Assembly (NCBI RefSeq): GCF_018070565.1
Contig: NZ_JAGPXL010000002.1
Coordinates: forward strand, 124,001 to 188,000
From: Streptomyces sp. B93
Lineage (GTDB): Bacteria > Actinomycetota > Actinomycetes > Streptomycetales > Streptomycetaceae
Reading direction: 5' to 3'
Length of the DNA: 64,000 nucleotides
The translations under genes were made by a program, and so were the position numbers. The notes below the pieces were generated by a model that saw nothing but the letters and a program-made list of their open reading frames with translations, was not told the origin of the DNA and searched no databases. Positions 26,797-34,775 of this stretch are shown here, piece by piece. The first letter of the stretch is position 1. Each line of letters begins with the position of its first letter.

Positions 26797-29544
26797 TCAG
26801 CGGTGGTCGCTGCCCTCCGACTGGCTTGCCGCGCGGCCCGCTTCCAGGCGGGCGACGGGGATGCGGAACGGGGAGCAGGAGACGTAGTCCAGGCCGACCT
26901 CGTGGAAGAAGTGGACGGACTCGGGGTCGCCGCCGTGCTCGCCGCAGACGCCGAGCTTCAGGTCGGGGCGGGTCTCGCGGCCCGCCTTGGCCGCCGCGGC
27001 GACCAGGGAGCCGACGCCGTCCTTGTCGATCGTCTCGAACGGGGAGACGCCGAAGATGCCCTTCTCCAGGTAGGCCGTGAAGAAGGAGGCCTCGACGTCG
27101 TCGCGGCTGAAGCCCCAGACCGTCTGCGTCAGGTCGTTCGTGCCGAAGCTGAAGAACTGGGCGGCCTCCGCGATCTGGCCCGCCGTCAGGGCGGCGCGCG
27201 GGAGTTCGATCATCGTGCCGATCGACAGCTTCAGTTCCGTGCCCGTCGCCGATTCGACCTCCGCGATGACCTTGTCGGCCTCCTCGCGGACGATCTCCAG
27301 CTCCTGGACCGTGCCCACGAGCGGGATCATGATCTCGGCGCGCGGGTCGCCCTTCGCGGCCTTGCGCTCGGCCGCCGCCTCCGCGATCGCCCGTACCTGC
27401 ATGGTGAACAGGCCGGGGATGACCAGGCCCAGGCGTACGCCCCGCAGGCCCAGCATCGGGTTCTGCTCGTGCAGGCGGTGTACCGCCTGGAGGAGGCGGA
27501 GTTCGTTCTCGTGGGGCTCCTGGCGGGACTCCGCCAGAGCGACGCGGACCGACAGTTCCGTGATGTCCGGCAGGAACTCGTGGAGTGGGGGGTCCAGGAG
27601 GCGGATCGTGACCGGCAGGCCGTCCATCGCCTCGAACAACTCCACGAAGTCACGCTTCTGGAGGGGGAGGAGTTCCTTCAGGGACTCCTCGCGCTCCTGT
27701 TCCGTGTCCGCCAGGATCAGGCGTTCCACCAGCTCACGCCGGTCCCCGAGGAACATGTGCTCCGTGCGGCACAGGCCGATGCCCTGGGCGCCGAAGCGCC
27801 GCGCCCGCAGCGCGTCCTCCGCGTTGTCCGCGTTGGCGCGTACCCGCAGGCGGCGCTTGCGGTCGGCGAAGGCCATGATCCGGTGGACCGCCTCCACCAG
27901 CTCGTCGGCGTCGTCCGCGCCCGCGTGCATCCGGCCCTCGAAGTACTCGACCACCGGGGACGGGACCACCGGCACCTCGCCCAGGTAGACCTTGCCGGAC
28001 GAGCCGTCGATCGAGATGACGTCGCCCTCCTCGACCACGTGGCCGCCGGGGACCGTCATACGACGCCGCTTGGTGTCGACCTCCAGCTCCTCCGCGCCGC
28101 ACACGCAGGTCTTGCCCATGCCCCGCGCCACCACGGCCGCGTGGGACGTCTTGCCGCCCCGGGACGTCAGGATGCCCTCCGCCGCGATCATGCCGTCGAG
28201 GTCGTCGGGGTTCGTCTCGCGGCGGATCAGGATGACCTGCTCACCCGAGCGGGACCACTTCACCGCGGTGTACGAGTCGAAGACCGCCTTGCCGACCGCC
28301 GCGCCCGGCGACGCCGCGATGCCCCGGCCGACCTGCTCGACCTTGGCGTTCTCGTCGAAGCGGGGGAACATCAGCTGCGCCAGCTGGGCGCCGTTCACCC
28401 GCTGGAGCGCCTCCGCCTCGTCGATCAGGCCCTGGTCGACGAGCTGCGTGGCGATGCGGAACGCCGCGCCCGCCGTGCGCTTGCCGACACGTGTCTGGAG
28501 CATCCACAGCTGACCGCGCTCGATCGTGAACTCGATGTCGCACAGGTCCTTGTAGTGGTTCTCCAGCGTCTCCATGATCTGCATCAGCTGGTCGTACGAC
28601 TTCTTGTCGATCGACTCCAGCTCCGCGAGCGGGACGGTGTTGCGGATGCCCGCGACGACGTCCTCGCCCTGGGCGTTCTGGAGGTAGTCGCCGTAGACGC
28701 CCTGGTGGCCGGAGGCGGGGTCGCGGGTGAAGGCCACACCCGTGCCGGAGTCCGGGCCCAGGTTGCCGAAGACCATGGAGCAGACGTTGACGGCCGTGCC
28801 GAGGTCGTGCGGGATGCGCTCCTGGCGGCGGTAGAGCTTGGCGCGGTCGCCGTTCCAGGAGTCGAAGACCGCCTTGATGGCGAGGTCCATCTGCTCGCGC
28901 GGGTCCTGCGGGAAGTCCCGCCCGGCTTCCTTCTTCACGATCTTCTTGAAGGCGGTGACCAGTTTCTTCAGGTCGGCGGCCTCCAGCTCGGTGTCGACCG
29001 TGACCTTCTTGGCCTCCTTGGCCTTGTCGAGGGCTTCCTCGAAGAGGTCACCGTCGACGCCGAGGACGGTCTTGCCGAACATCTGGATGAGGCGGCGGTA
29101 GGAGTCCCACGCGAACCGGTCGTCGCCCGCCTGCTTGGCCAGGCCCTGGACCGACTTGTCGGAGAGGCCGATGTTGAGGACCGTGTCCATCATGCCGGGC
29201 ATGGAGAACTTGGCGCCGGAGCGGACGGAGACCAGCAGGGGGTTGTCGGGCTGGCCCAGCTTCTTGCCCATGCGCTGCTCCAGCGCGTCGAGGTGCGCAC
29301 TCACCTCGTCACGCAGTGCCGCGGGCTCCTCACCGCTGTCCAGGTAGACCTTGCAGGCCTCGGTGGTGATGGTGAAGCCGGGCGGGACGGGGAGCCCCAG
29401 GTTGGTCATCTCGGCGAGGTTGGCGCCCTTGCCGCCGAGCAGGTCCTTGAGGTCCTTGTTGCCCTCGGTGAAGTCGTAGACGAACTTCACGCCCTCAACG
29501 CTGGCACCGGGATCGACTCCCTGAAGATCTTTGTTTTCCGACAC
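26797..29544 (-). CDS. ppdK: Pyruvate, phosphate dikinase
   Basis: Interconverts pyruvate, ATP and phosphate with PEP, AMP and pyrophosphate in central carbon metabolism. The 915-aa chain has the ATP-grasp N-terminal domain (FVYDFTEGNKDLKDLLGGKGANLAEM), the swivelling phosphohistidine domain with GGKTSHAAVVARGMGK carrying the catalytic His, and the C-terminal PEP/pyruvate barrel with FLGDRRELVERL and GVCGEHGGDP. The start is the GTG at 29544, preceded by GAGGAGTC; the frame is open to 29676 but the extra part reads as chance. It stands alone, with its promoter in the repeat-bearing gap to the ROK gene. Confidence 0.95.
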   Translation of the reverse strand: MSENKDLQGVDPGASVEGVKFVYDFTEGNKDLKDLLGGKGANLAEMTNLGLPVPPGFTITTEACKVYLDSGEEPAALRDEVSAHLDALEQRMGKKLGQPDNPLLVSVRSGAKFSMPGMMDTVLNIGLSDKSVQGLAKQAGDDRFAWDSYRRLIQMFGKTVLGVDGDLFEEALDKAKEAKKVTVDTELEAADLKKLVTAFKKIVKKEAGRDFPQDPREQMDLAIKAVFDSWNGDRAKLYRRQERIPHDLGTAVNVCSMVFGNLGPDSGTGVAFTRDPASGHQGVYGDYLQNAQGEDVVAGIRNTVPLAELESIDKKSYDQLMQIMETLENHYKDLCDIEFTIERGQLWMLQTRVGKRTAGAAFRIATQLVDQGLIDEAEALQRVNGAQLAQLMFPRFDENAKVEQVGRGIAASPGAAVGKAVFDSYTAVKWSRSGEQVILIRRETNPDDLDGMIAAEGILTSRGGKTSHAAVVARGMGKTCVCGAEELEVDTKRRRMTVPGGHVVEEGDVISIDGSSGKVYLGEVPVVPSPVVEYFEGRMHAGADDADELVEAVHRIMAFADRKRRLRVRANADNAEDALRARRFGAQGIGLCRTEHMFLGDRRELVERLILADTEQEREESLKELLPLQKRDFVELFEAMDGLPVTIRLLDPPLHEFLPDITELSVRVALAESRQEPHENELRLLQAVHRLHEQNPMLGLRGVRLGLVIPGLFTMQVRAIAEAAAERKAAKGDPRAEIMIPLVGTVQELEIVREEADKVIAEVESATGTELKLSIGTMIELPRAALTAGQIAEAAQFFSFGTNDLTQTVWGFSRDDVEASFFTAYLEKGIFGVSPFETIDKDGVGSLVAAAAKAGRETRPDLKLGVCGEHGGDPESVHFFHEVGLDYVSCSPFRIPVARLEAGRAASQSEGSDHR

Positions 29545-29746
29545 GGGTCTCGACTCCTCGAGGACGCGGTGGCTGCCCTGACGGCGAGGAACATACCCAG
29601 ATCGAAGGCGCCTGGGTACGTCCACTCGTGCGTCATGCGCCCGTAACCAGTCGTCCGCCACCGGATCGAAAGTCAAGGCTTGGTAAGCCGTCGCGAGTCC
29701 TTGTTTTCACTTCTTGAACGCGTCAACTCCCGTAGACCCCGAATCT

Positions 29747-29861
29747 CGCTCAGATGAGCACTGTTCCACACGTATGATTTCGATCGATGAATGATCAAGG
29801 GGTGGCACTCAGTGCCACCCCTTGGAGAAGTGCAGCCGCTCATGAATCGCTCATCTGAGCG
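29747..29861. repeat. Inverted repeat pair flanking the hairpin
   Basis: CGCTCAGATGAGC at 29747-29759 and its inverse complement GCTCATCTGAGCG at 29849-29861. Each arm is itself almost palindromic (GCTCA-GA-TGAGC). Confidence 0.6.
29796..29824 (-). terminator. Perfect hairpin, likely terminator of the ROK gene
   Basis: CAAGGGGTGGCACT and AGTGCCACCCCTTG are exact inverse copies separated by a single C. It is 138 bp past the ROK stop in the direction of transcription and 252 bp before the ppdK start, and is followed on the minus strand by ATCATT. Confidence 0.55.
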
Positions 29862-29961
29862 CAACCCTTATCAGGGGTGGCGAGAATCACGCTGCCACAC
29901 CCGCCGGGATTTCACCATGCGGACGGCCCCGCGGACGCCTCCCCCGCCGGAAACACCGACG

Positions 29962-31182
29962 TCACACACCCATGGCCCGCAACCGCTCCTCCACCCGCTC
30001 CGGCGCGTACAGATGCTCCACGACCAGCGCCCCCGCGCCCACCAGCCCCGCCCGCTCCCCCAGCCGCGAGGTCACCACCTCCAGACGAGCGGTGGACCGC
30101 GACAGCGCCCGCTGGTACAGCAACTCCCGTACGCCCGTCACGAACGCCGTTCCGGCCAGATCCCCGGCGATCATCAGCACCCCCGGGTTCAGCAGCGTCA
30201 CCACCGTCGCCAGCACGTCCCCGACCCGGCGCCCCGCCTCCCGCGCGAGCCCCACCGCCTCCGGATGCCCGGACGCCAGCAGGTCCCGCACGTCCGAGCC
30301 GGACGCCGCCGGGACGCCCGCGGCGGCCAGCCGACGGGCCACGGCACCGCCGCTGGCGACGGCCGCCAGACAGCCGTACGACCCGCAGCGGCACAGCGCC
30401 TCCGCGCCCTGCGGCACCCGGATGTGCCCGATGTCCCCGGCGCCGCCGTCGATGCCGCGGTAGACCGAGCCGTCGACCACCACCCCGGCACCGATACCGG
30501 TGGAGACCTTCACCAGCACGAACGCCGAGCAGTCGGGGTGGCCGGTGCGCTGTTCGCCGTACGCCATCAGGTTGGCGTCGTTGTCGACCAGGACCGGGAC
30601 GGGCGCGGCGCCCGTGTGTTCCGTGAAGGCGCGGGCCAGGCGGCCGCGGATGTCGTAGCCGTCCCAGCCGGGCATGATCGGCGGCTGGACGACCCGGCCG
30701 GTGTCGCTGTCCACCGGGCCCGGCACCGCGAGGCCGATGCCGCAGACCTCCCGCGGCTCATGACCCGCCTTCTCCAGCAACTCGGCGAACCAGCGGCCCA
30801 GTTCACCGAGGACGGTTTCCGGGCCGTCCTCGATGACCAGCGTGCCGCCGTGCTCGGCGAGGATCTCGCCGGTCAGGGTCAGCACGGCCGCGCGGGCGTG
30901 GCGGGTGTCCAGGTCGGCGGCGAGGACGACCGCGTGCTCGTCGTCGAACTCCAGGGTGATCGAGGGGCGTCCGCCGAGCGGTGAGCCGACCGGGCCGCCC
31001 GCGCCCTCGCGCAGCCAGCCCGCGCGGAAGAGACGGTCCAGGCGCTGGCCGACGGTGGCCCGGGACAGACCGGTGGCCTGCTGGAGCGCGCCGCGCGTGG
31101 TGGCGCGCCCACTGCGCACCAGTTCGAGCAGCTCGCCTGAACTGCCCTGACCTCGAGCGCCACGAGTACTCCGTACGGACAT
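29962..31182 (-). CDS. ROK-family transcriptional repressor
   Basis: A 406-aa sugar-responsive regulator. The N-terminal winged helix-turn-helix is visible (GELLELVRSGRATTRGALQQ, then ATGLSRATVGQRLDRLFRAG), followed by the ROK sugar-kinase-like domain with DNDANLMAYGEQ, STGIGAGVVVDG, and the zinc motif HIRVPQGAEALCRCGSYGC. The catalytic-type GHI-x-Cys arrangement is kept. Divergence from the glycoside hydrolase operon at 31306 makes it the likely local repressor, released by a sugar or sugar derivative from that pathway (inference). ATG start with GGGGG upstream. Confidence 0.88.
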   Translation of the reverse strand: MSVRSTRGARGQGSSGELLELVRSGRATTRGALQQATGLSRATVGQRLDRLFRAGWLREGAGGPVGSPLGGRPSITLEFDDEHAVVLAADLDTRHARAAVLTLTGEILAEHGGTLVIEDGPETVLGELGRWFAELLEKAGHEPREVCGIGLAVPGPVDSDTGRVVQPPIMPGWDGYDIRGRLARAFTEHTGAAPVPVLVDNDANLMAYGEQRTGHPDCSAFVLVKVSTGIGAGVVVDGSVYRGIDGGAGDIGHIRVPQGAEALCRCGSYGCLAAVASGGAVARRLAAAGVPAASGSDVRDLLASGHPEAVGLAREAGRRVGDVLATVVTLLNPGVLMIAGDLAGTAFVTGVRELLYQRALSRSTARLEVVTSRLGERAGLVGAGALVVEHLYAPERVEERLRAMGV

Positions 31183-31228
31183 CCGCGCACCCCCTTGTGT
31201 TTCTCAAGCTTGCATTACATATTGAGTT

Positions 31229-31258
31229 TTGCGTGTTAAATAGACGTAACCCTACGGT
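31229..31258 (+). promoter_or_regulatory. Candidate promoter with embedded operator for the glycoside hydrolase operon
   Basis: TTGCGT (31229-31234) and TACGGT (31253-31258) are 18 bp apart. The spacer is largely filled by the inverted repeat GTTA...TAAC (31235-31250), a plausible ROK operator that would occlude the polymerase. The region is AT-rich for this genome. Confidence 0.4.
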
Positions 31259-31305
31259 AGCCGCTGCCGAACCGACCGGCCGTACATGTCTTCGGGGAGC
31301 CCCGA

Positions 31306-32745
31306 GTGGATCGTCCAGCACAACTCGTCGCCCGGCCCATGGAACGCGCCGTTGCATACGATCCGGGCACCGAGGCCGACTCCCTGCACCTCAGGGCGGC
31401 CCGGGTGCTGGAGGGCAACTGGACCGGAACGTCCACCGTCCCCTCGCGCGGGCTGTACCCCCACCAGTGGTCCTGGGACTCCGCGTTCATCGCGATCGGC
31501 CTGAGGCACCTGTCGCCGTTACGGGCCCAGACGGAACTGGAGACGCTGCTGGCGGCGCAGTGGGGCGACGGACGCGTCCCGCACATCGTCTTCAACCCCT
31601 CCGTCCCCCTCGACGCCTACTTCCCGAGCCCCGACTTCTGGCGCTCCTCGACCGCGGGGCGCGCTGCGGGCGCCCCGCGCACCGTACAGACCTCCGGAAT
31701 CGTGCAGCCACCCGTGCACGCGCTGGCGGCCTGGCTGGTGCACCTCGCCGACCCGGGGCTGTCCCGGGCGCGCGGCTTCCTGTCCACGGTGTATCCCCGG
31801 CTCGCCGCGTGGCACCGCTATCTGCTGCACCGGCGCGACCTGGGCGGCGGCTCCCTGGCCTCCGTCGTCCACCCCTGGGAACAGGGCATGGACAACAGCC
31901 CCTGCTGGGACGCCCCGCTCGCCCGGATCACCCCCGCCCCGGCCCGCTCCTTCCGCCGCGCCGACCTCGACCACGGCGCCCCCGAGGACCGGCCGACGGA
32001 CCTGGACTACGGACGGTACGTACGACTGGCGACGGACTACCGGGACCGGGGGTACGACGACGGACGGCCCGCGCCGAGCGGCCCGACCGGCCCCAACGCC
32101 TTCGCCGTCGAGGACCCCGCCTTCAACGCCCTCCTCATCGCCTCCGAGCACGCCCTCGCCCGCATCGCCCGCGAACTGGGCGCCACCGGCACCGCCCGCC
32201 ACGCCCGCGCGGAACGGCTGACGGCGGCGCTCGTGGACCGGCTGTGGGACCCGGCGCGCGGGATGTTCCTGTGCCGGGACGTGGCCGGCGGTGAACTGAT
32301 CCCCGAGCGCGGCGTCTCCGGCCTGGTGCCGTTGCTGCTGCCGACGCTCCCGCGCGACATCGCCACCACGCTCGTGCGCACGATGTGCGGCCCGCACTTC
32401 GGGCTCGGCTCCACCACCCGCCTCGTGCCCAGCTACGACCTGCGCGGCGAGGCCTTCGACCCGCACCGCTACTGGCGCGGCCCGGCCTGGTTCAACACCG
32501 GCTGGCTGCTGGAGCGCGGGCTGCGGCTGCACGGCGAGCGGGGCCGCGCGGACGCCCTGCGCCGGGCGATCCTGCACACCGCCGACGCCTCCGGTTTCGC
32601 GGAGTACGTCGACCCGTACACCGGCGAGGCCTGCGGCACCACCGACTTCGGCTGGACCGCGGCACTCGCCCTCGATCTGCTGCACGACCAGCCCGCCTGG
32701 GACAAGGGCACAGCCACGGCGTTCAAGGGAGGGGACCGGGGATGA
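31306..32745 (+). CDS. GH63-like (MGH1-type) glycoside hydrolase
   Basis: A 479-aa cytoplasmic (alpha/alpha)6-barrel hydrolase resembling glucosylglycerate/mannosylglycerate hydrolases and GH63 enzymes. Landmarks are LYPHQWSWDSAFIAIGLRHL, the substrate loop HPWEQGMDNSPCWD with the likely general acid Asp, RGPAWFNTGWLLERGL and YTGEACGTTDFGWTAAL with the likely base Glu. No signal peptide is seen, so it acts on an imported or internal compound. The GTG start has GGGGAG six bases upstream. Its stop overlaps the next gene (ATGA). A divergent ROK gene probably controls it. Confidence 0.82.
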   Translation: MDRPAQLVARPMERAVAYDPGTEADSLHLRAARVLEGNWTGTSTVPSRGLYPHQWSWDSAFIAIGLRHLSPLRAQTELETLLAAQWGDGRVPHIVFNPSVPLDAYFPSPDFWRSSTAGRAAGAPRTVQTSGIVQPPVHALAAWLVHLADPGLSRARGFLSTVYPRLAAWHRYLLHRRDLGGGSLASVVHPWEQGMDNSPCWDAPLARITPAPARSFRRADLDHGAPEDRPTDLDYGRYVRLATDYRDRGYDDGRPAPSGPTGPNAFAVEDPAFNALLIASEHALARIARELGATGTARHARAERLTAALVDRLWDPARGMFLCRDVAGGELIPERGVSGLVPLLLPTLPRDIATTLVRTMCGPHFGLGSTTRLVPSYDLRGEAFDPHRYWRGPAWFNTGWLLERGLRLHGERGRADALRRAILHTADASGFAEYVDPYTGEACGTTDFGWTAALALDLLHDQPAWDKGTATAFKGGDRG

Positions 32746-34691
32746 CGGACCGGCATCATCTGCTCGTGTACGGCGGGACGTTCGCCGCCGTGGGCGACCG
32801 CGGGGACATCAGCGGAGTGCGCGGCGCCAGCGCCGCCGACGGGCTGCCGGACGGCCTGTTCGTGCGGGACGCGCGGCATCTGAGCCGCTGGCAGCTCACC
32901 GTCGACGGCGCGGTGCCGGAGGCGCTGACCCCGGTCGCCGACGGGGACACCGCCCGCTGTGTGCTCGTACCGCGCGGCGGACGCCAGGAGCCGCCCGCGT
33001 ACACGCTCTTCCGGGAACAGGCCGTCGGCGACGGCTCGTTCGTGGAGTTGGTACGGGTCAGCGGCAACCGGCCGGTGCCCACCACGGTCCGGCTCGCGCT
33101 CACCGTCGACGCCGACTTCACCGACCAGTTCGAACTCCGCTCCGACCACCGCACCTACGCCAAGACCGGCGCCGTCCGCCGCCGCCAGGTCCTCGACGAC
33201 GGCGTGGAGTTCACCTACCGGCGCGGCGAATGGGAGTCCCGTACGACGGTGACGTCCGACCCCGCGCCCGACGGCGTGGAGGAGACCGGCACCGGCGCCC
33301 GCCGACTGGTGTGGACGCTGGAGCTGGAGCCGCACGGCACGGCCGAGCTGGTGCTGCGGGTGATCGCCCGGCCGCACGGCGAGAAGCGGGCGCTGCGGGT
33401 GCCCCGCTCGCCCGCCGCCGTCAACGGACAACTGCTCGCCCGGGAGGGCGAGTTCGTCGAGGGCGTCGCCTTCCCGACCGGCTGGCCGGAGCTGGCGGCG
33501 GCCTGTGCGCGCGGGCTCGCCGACCTCGCCGCCCTCCAGGTCCCGGCCACCGGCCCGGACGGCGAGGAGCTGCGCGTCCCGGCCGCCGGAGCGCCCTGGT
33601 TCCTCACCCTGCTGGGCCGGGACGCCCTGCTGACGTCCCTCTTCGCGCTGCCCTACCGGCCGGGTCTGGCCGCCGCCACCCTGCCCGCGCTCGCCGCGGC
33701 CCAGGCGACCGGCACCGAGGTGGGCTCGGTCGCCCAGCCCGGCAAGATCGTGCACGAGGTGCGGCACGGCGAGCTGGCCCACTTCGGGCAGGTGCCGTAC
33801 GGCCGTTACTACGGCTCGGTCGACGCGACGCCCCTCTTCCTCGTGCTGCTCGGCGCGTACGTCGAGCAGACCGGCGACACCCACCTCGCCCGCCGGCTCC
33901 AGCCGCACGCCCGCGCGGCCGTCGGCTGGATGCTGGACCACGGCGGACTGACCTCGCGCGGCTATCTCGTGTACCGCGCCGACCAGGGCGGACTCGCCAA
34001 CCAGAACTGGAAGGACTCCCCCGGCGCCATCTGCTCGGCCGATGGAAGCAGGCCGAGCGGGCCGGTGATGGCGGCGGGGGCCCAGGGCTACGCGTACGAC
34101 GCGCTGCGCCGCACGGCGTGGCTGGCCCGCACGGTGTGGGACGACGAGACGTACGGGGCGCTGCTGGAGCAGGCCGCCGGTGACCTCCGGGACCGTTTCC
34201 AGCAGGACTTCTGGATGCCGGAGCGCTCCTTCCCGGCGCTCGCCCTGGACGGGGACGGCCGCCAGGTCGACGCGCTCGCCTCGGACGCCGGGCACCTGCT
34301 GTGGTCGGGGCTGCTCGACAAGGAGTACGGGGAACTGGTCGGGCGGCGCCTGCTGGAGCCGGACTTCTTCTCCGGCTGGGGCGTGCGCACGCTGGCCGCC
34401 GGGCAGCCCGCGTACCATCCGCTGTCGTACCACCGAGGTTCGGTGTGGCCGCACGACAACGCGCTGATCACGCTGGGTCTTTCCCGCTACGGCCTGCACG
34501 ACGAGGCCCGCACGGTCGCGCACGCCCTGGTGGACGCGGCGACCGCGACCGGGCACCGGCTGCCCGAGGTGCTCGCCGGGTACGGCCGGGACACGCACGC
34601 GGAGCCGGTGCCGTATCCGCACGCGTGCGTGCGGGAGTCCCGGTCGGCCGCGGCGCCGCTGGCGCTGCTGACCGCGGTGGGAGGCGCTTGA
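32742..34691 (+). CDS. Glycogen-debranching-enzyme-like protein (amylo-alpha-1,6-glucosidase family)
   Basis: A 649-aa protein with the bacterial debranching-enzyme N-terminal beta domain (HLLVYGGTFAAVGDRGDISG, then GLFVRDARHLSRWQLTVDG) and a C-terminal (alpha/alpha)6 domain (APWFLTLLGRDALLTSLFAL, NQNWKDSPGAICSADG, YHRGSVWPHDNALITLGLSR). Relatives are annotated as debranching enzymes though the substrate is often not tested. Tight overlap with the GH63-like gene argues for joint attack on one oligosaccharide or glycoside. No signal peptide. Confidence 0.82.
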   Translation: MTDRHHLLVYGGTFAAVGDRGDISGVRGASAADGLPDGLFVRDARHLSRWQLTVDGAVPEALTPVADGDTARCVLVPRGGRQEPPAYTLFREQAVGDGSFVELVRVSGNRPVPTTVRLALTVDADFTDQFELRSDHRTYAKTGAVRRRQVLDDGVEFTYRRGEWESRTTVTSDPAPDGVEETGTGARRLVWTLELEPHGTAELVLRVIARPHGEKRALRVPRSPAAVNGQLLAREGEFVEGVAFPTGWPELAAACARGLADLAALQVPATGPDGEELRVPAAGAPWFLTLLGRDALLTSLFALPYRPGLAAATLPALAAAQATGTEVGSVAQPGKIVHEVRHGELAHFGQVPYGRYYGSVDATPLFLVLLGAYVEQTGDTHLARRLQPHARAAVGWMLDHGGLTSRGYLVYRADQGGLANQNWKDSPGAICSADGSRPSGPVMAAGAQGYAYDALRRTAWLARTVWDDETYGALLEQAAGDLRDRFQQDFWMPERSFPALALDGDGRQVDALASDAGHLLWSGLLDKEYGELVGRRLLEPDFFSGWGVRTLAAGQPAYHPLSYHRGSVWPHDNALITLGLSRYGLHDEARTVAHALVDAATATGHRLPEVLAGYGRDTHAEPVPYPHACVRESRSAAAPLALLTAVGGA

Positions 34692-34775
34692 AGAGGGGGC
34701 GGGCGCGGTGAACGCGGGGCCCCGCCGGACCGTACGGGATGGTGGCGGACCGGCTACGCACGGAAGGACCTTCGG

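Larger units (their letters stand above)
29545..29961. other. Intergenic gap with nested inverted repeats
   Basis: A 417-bp gap between the ROK gene end and the ppdK start, both on the minus strand. It is visibly less GC-rich than its surroundings. It holds a 14-bp-arm hairpin (29796-29824) set between two inverted copies of a 13-bp sequence at 29747-29759 and 29849-29861. A 63-codon minus-strand frame (29673-29864) overlaps this structure and has no ribosome binding site, so I do not call it a gene. Confidence 0.6.

Noticed and set aside
26803..29646. A plus-strand frame of 947 codons opposite ppdK
   Set aside because: Mirror reading of ppdK; no start signal and no recognisable domain.
29673..29864. 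A 63-aa minus-strand gene
   Set aside because: It has no ribosome binding site, overlaps the inverted-repeat structure and reads like chance sequence.
34714..34725. GCGGGGCCCCGC as terminator after the debranching gene
   Set aside because: It is self-complementary without a loop and only six base pairs deep, so a hairpin is unlikely.
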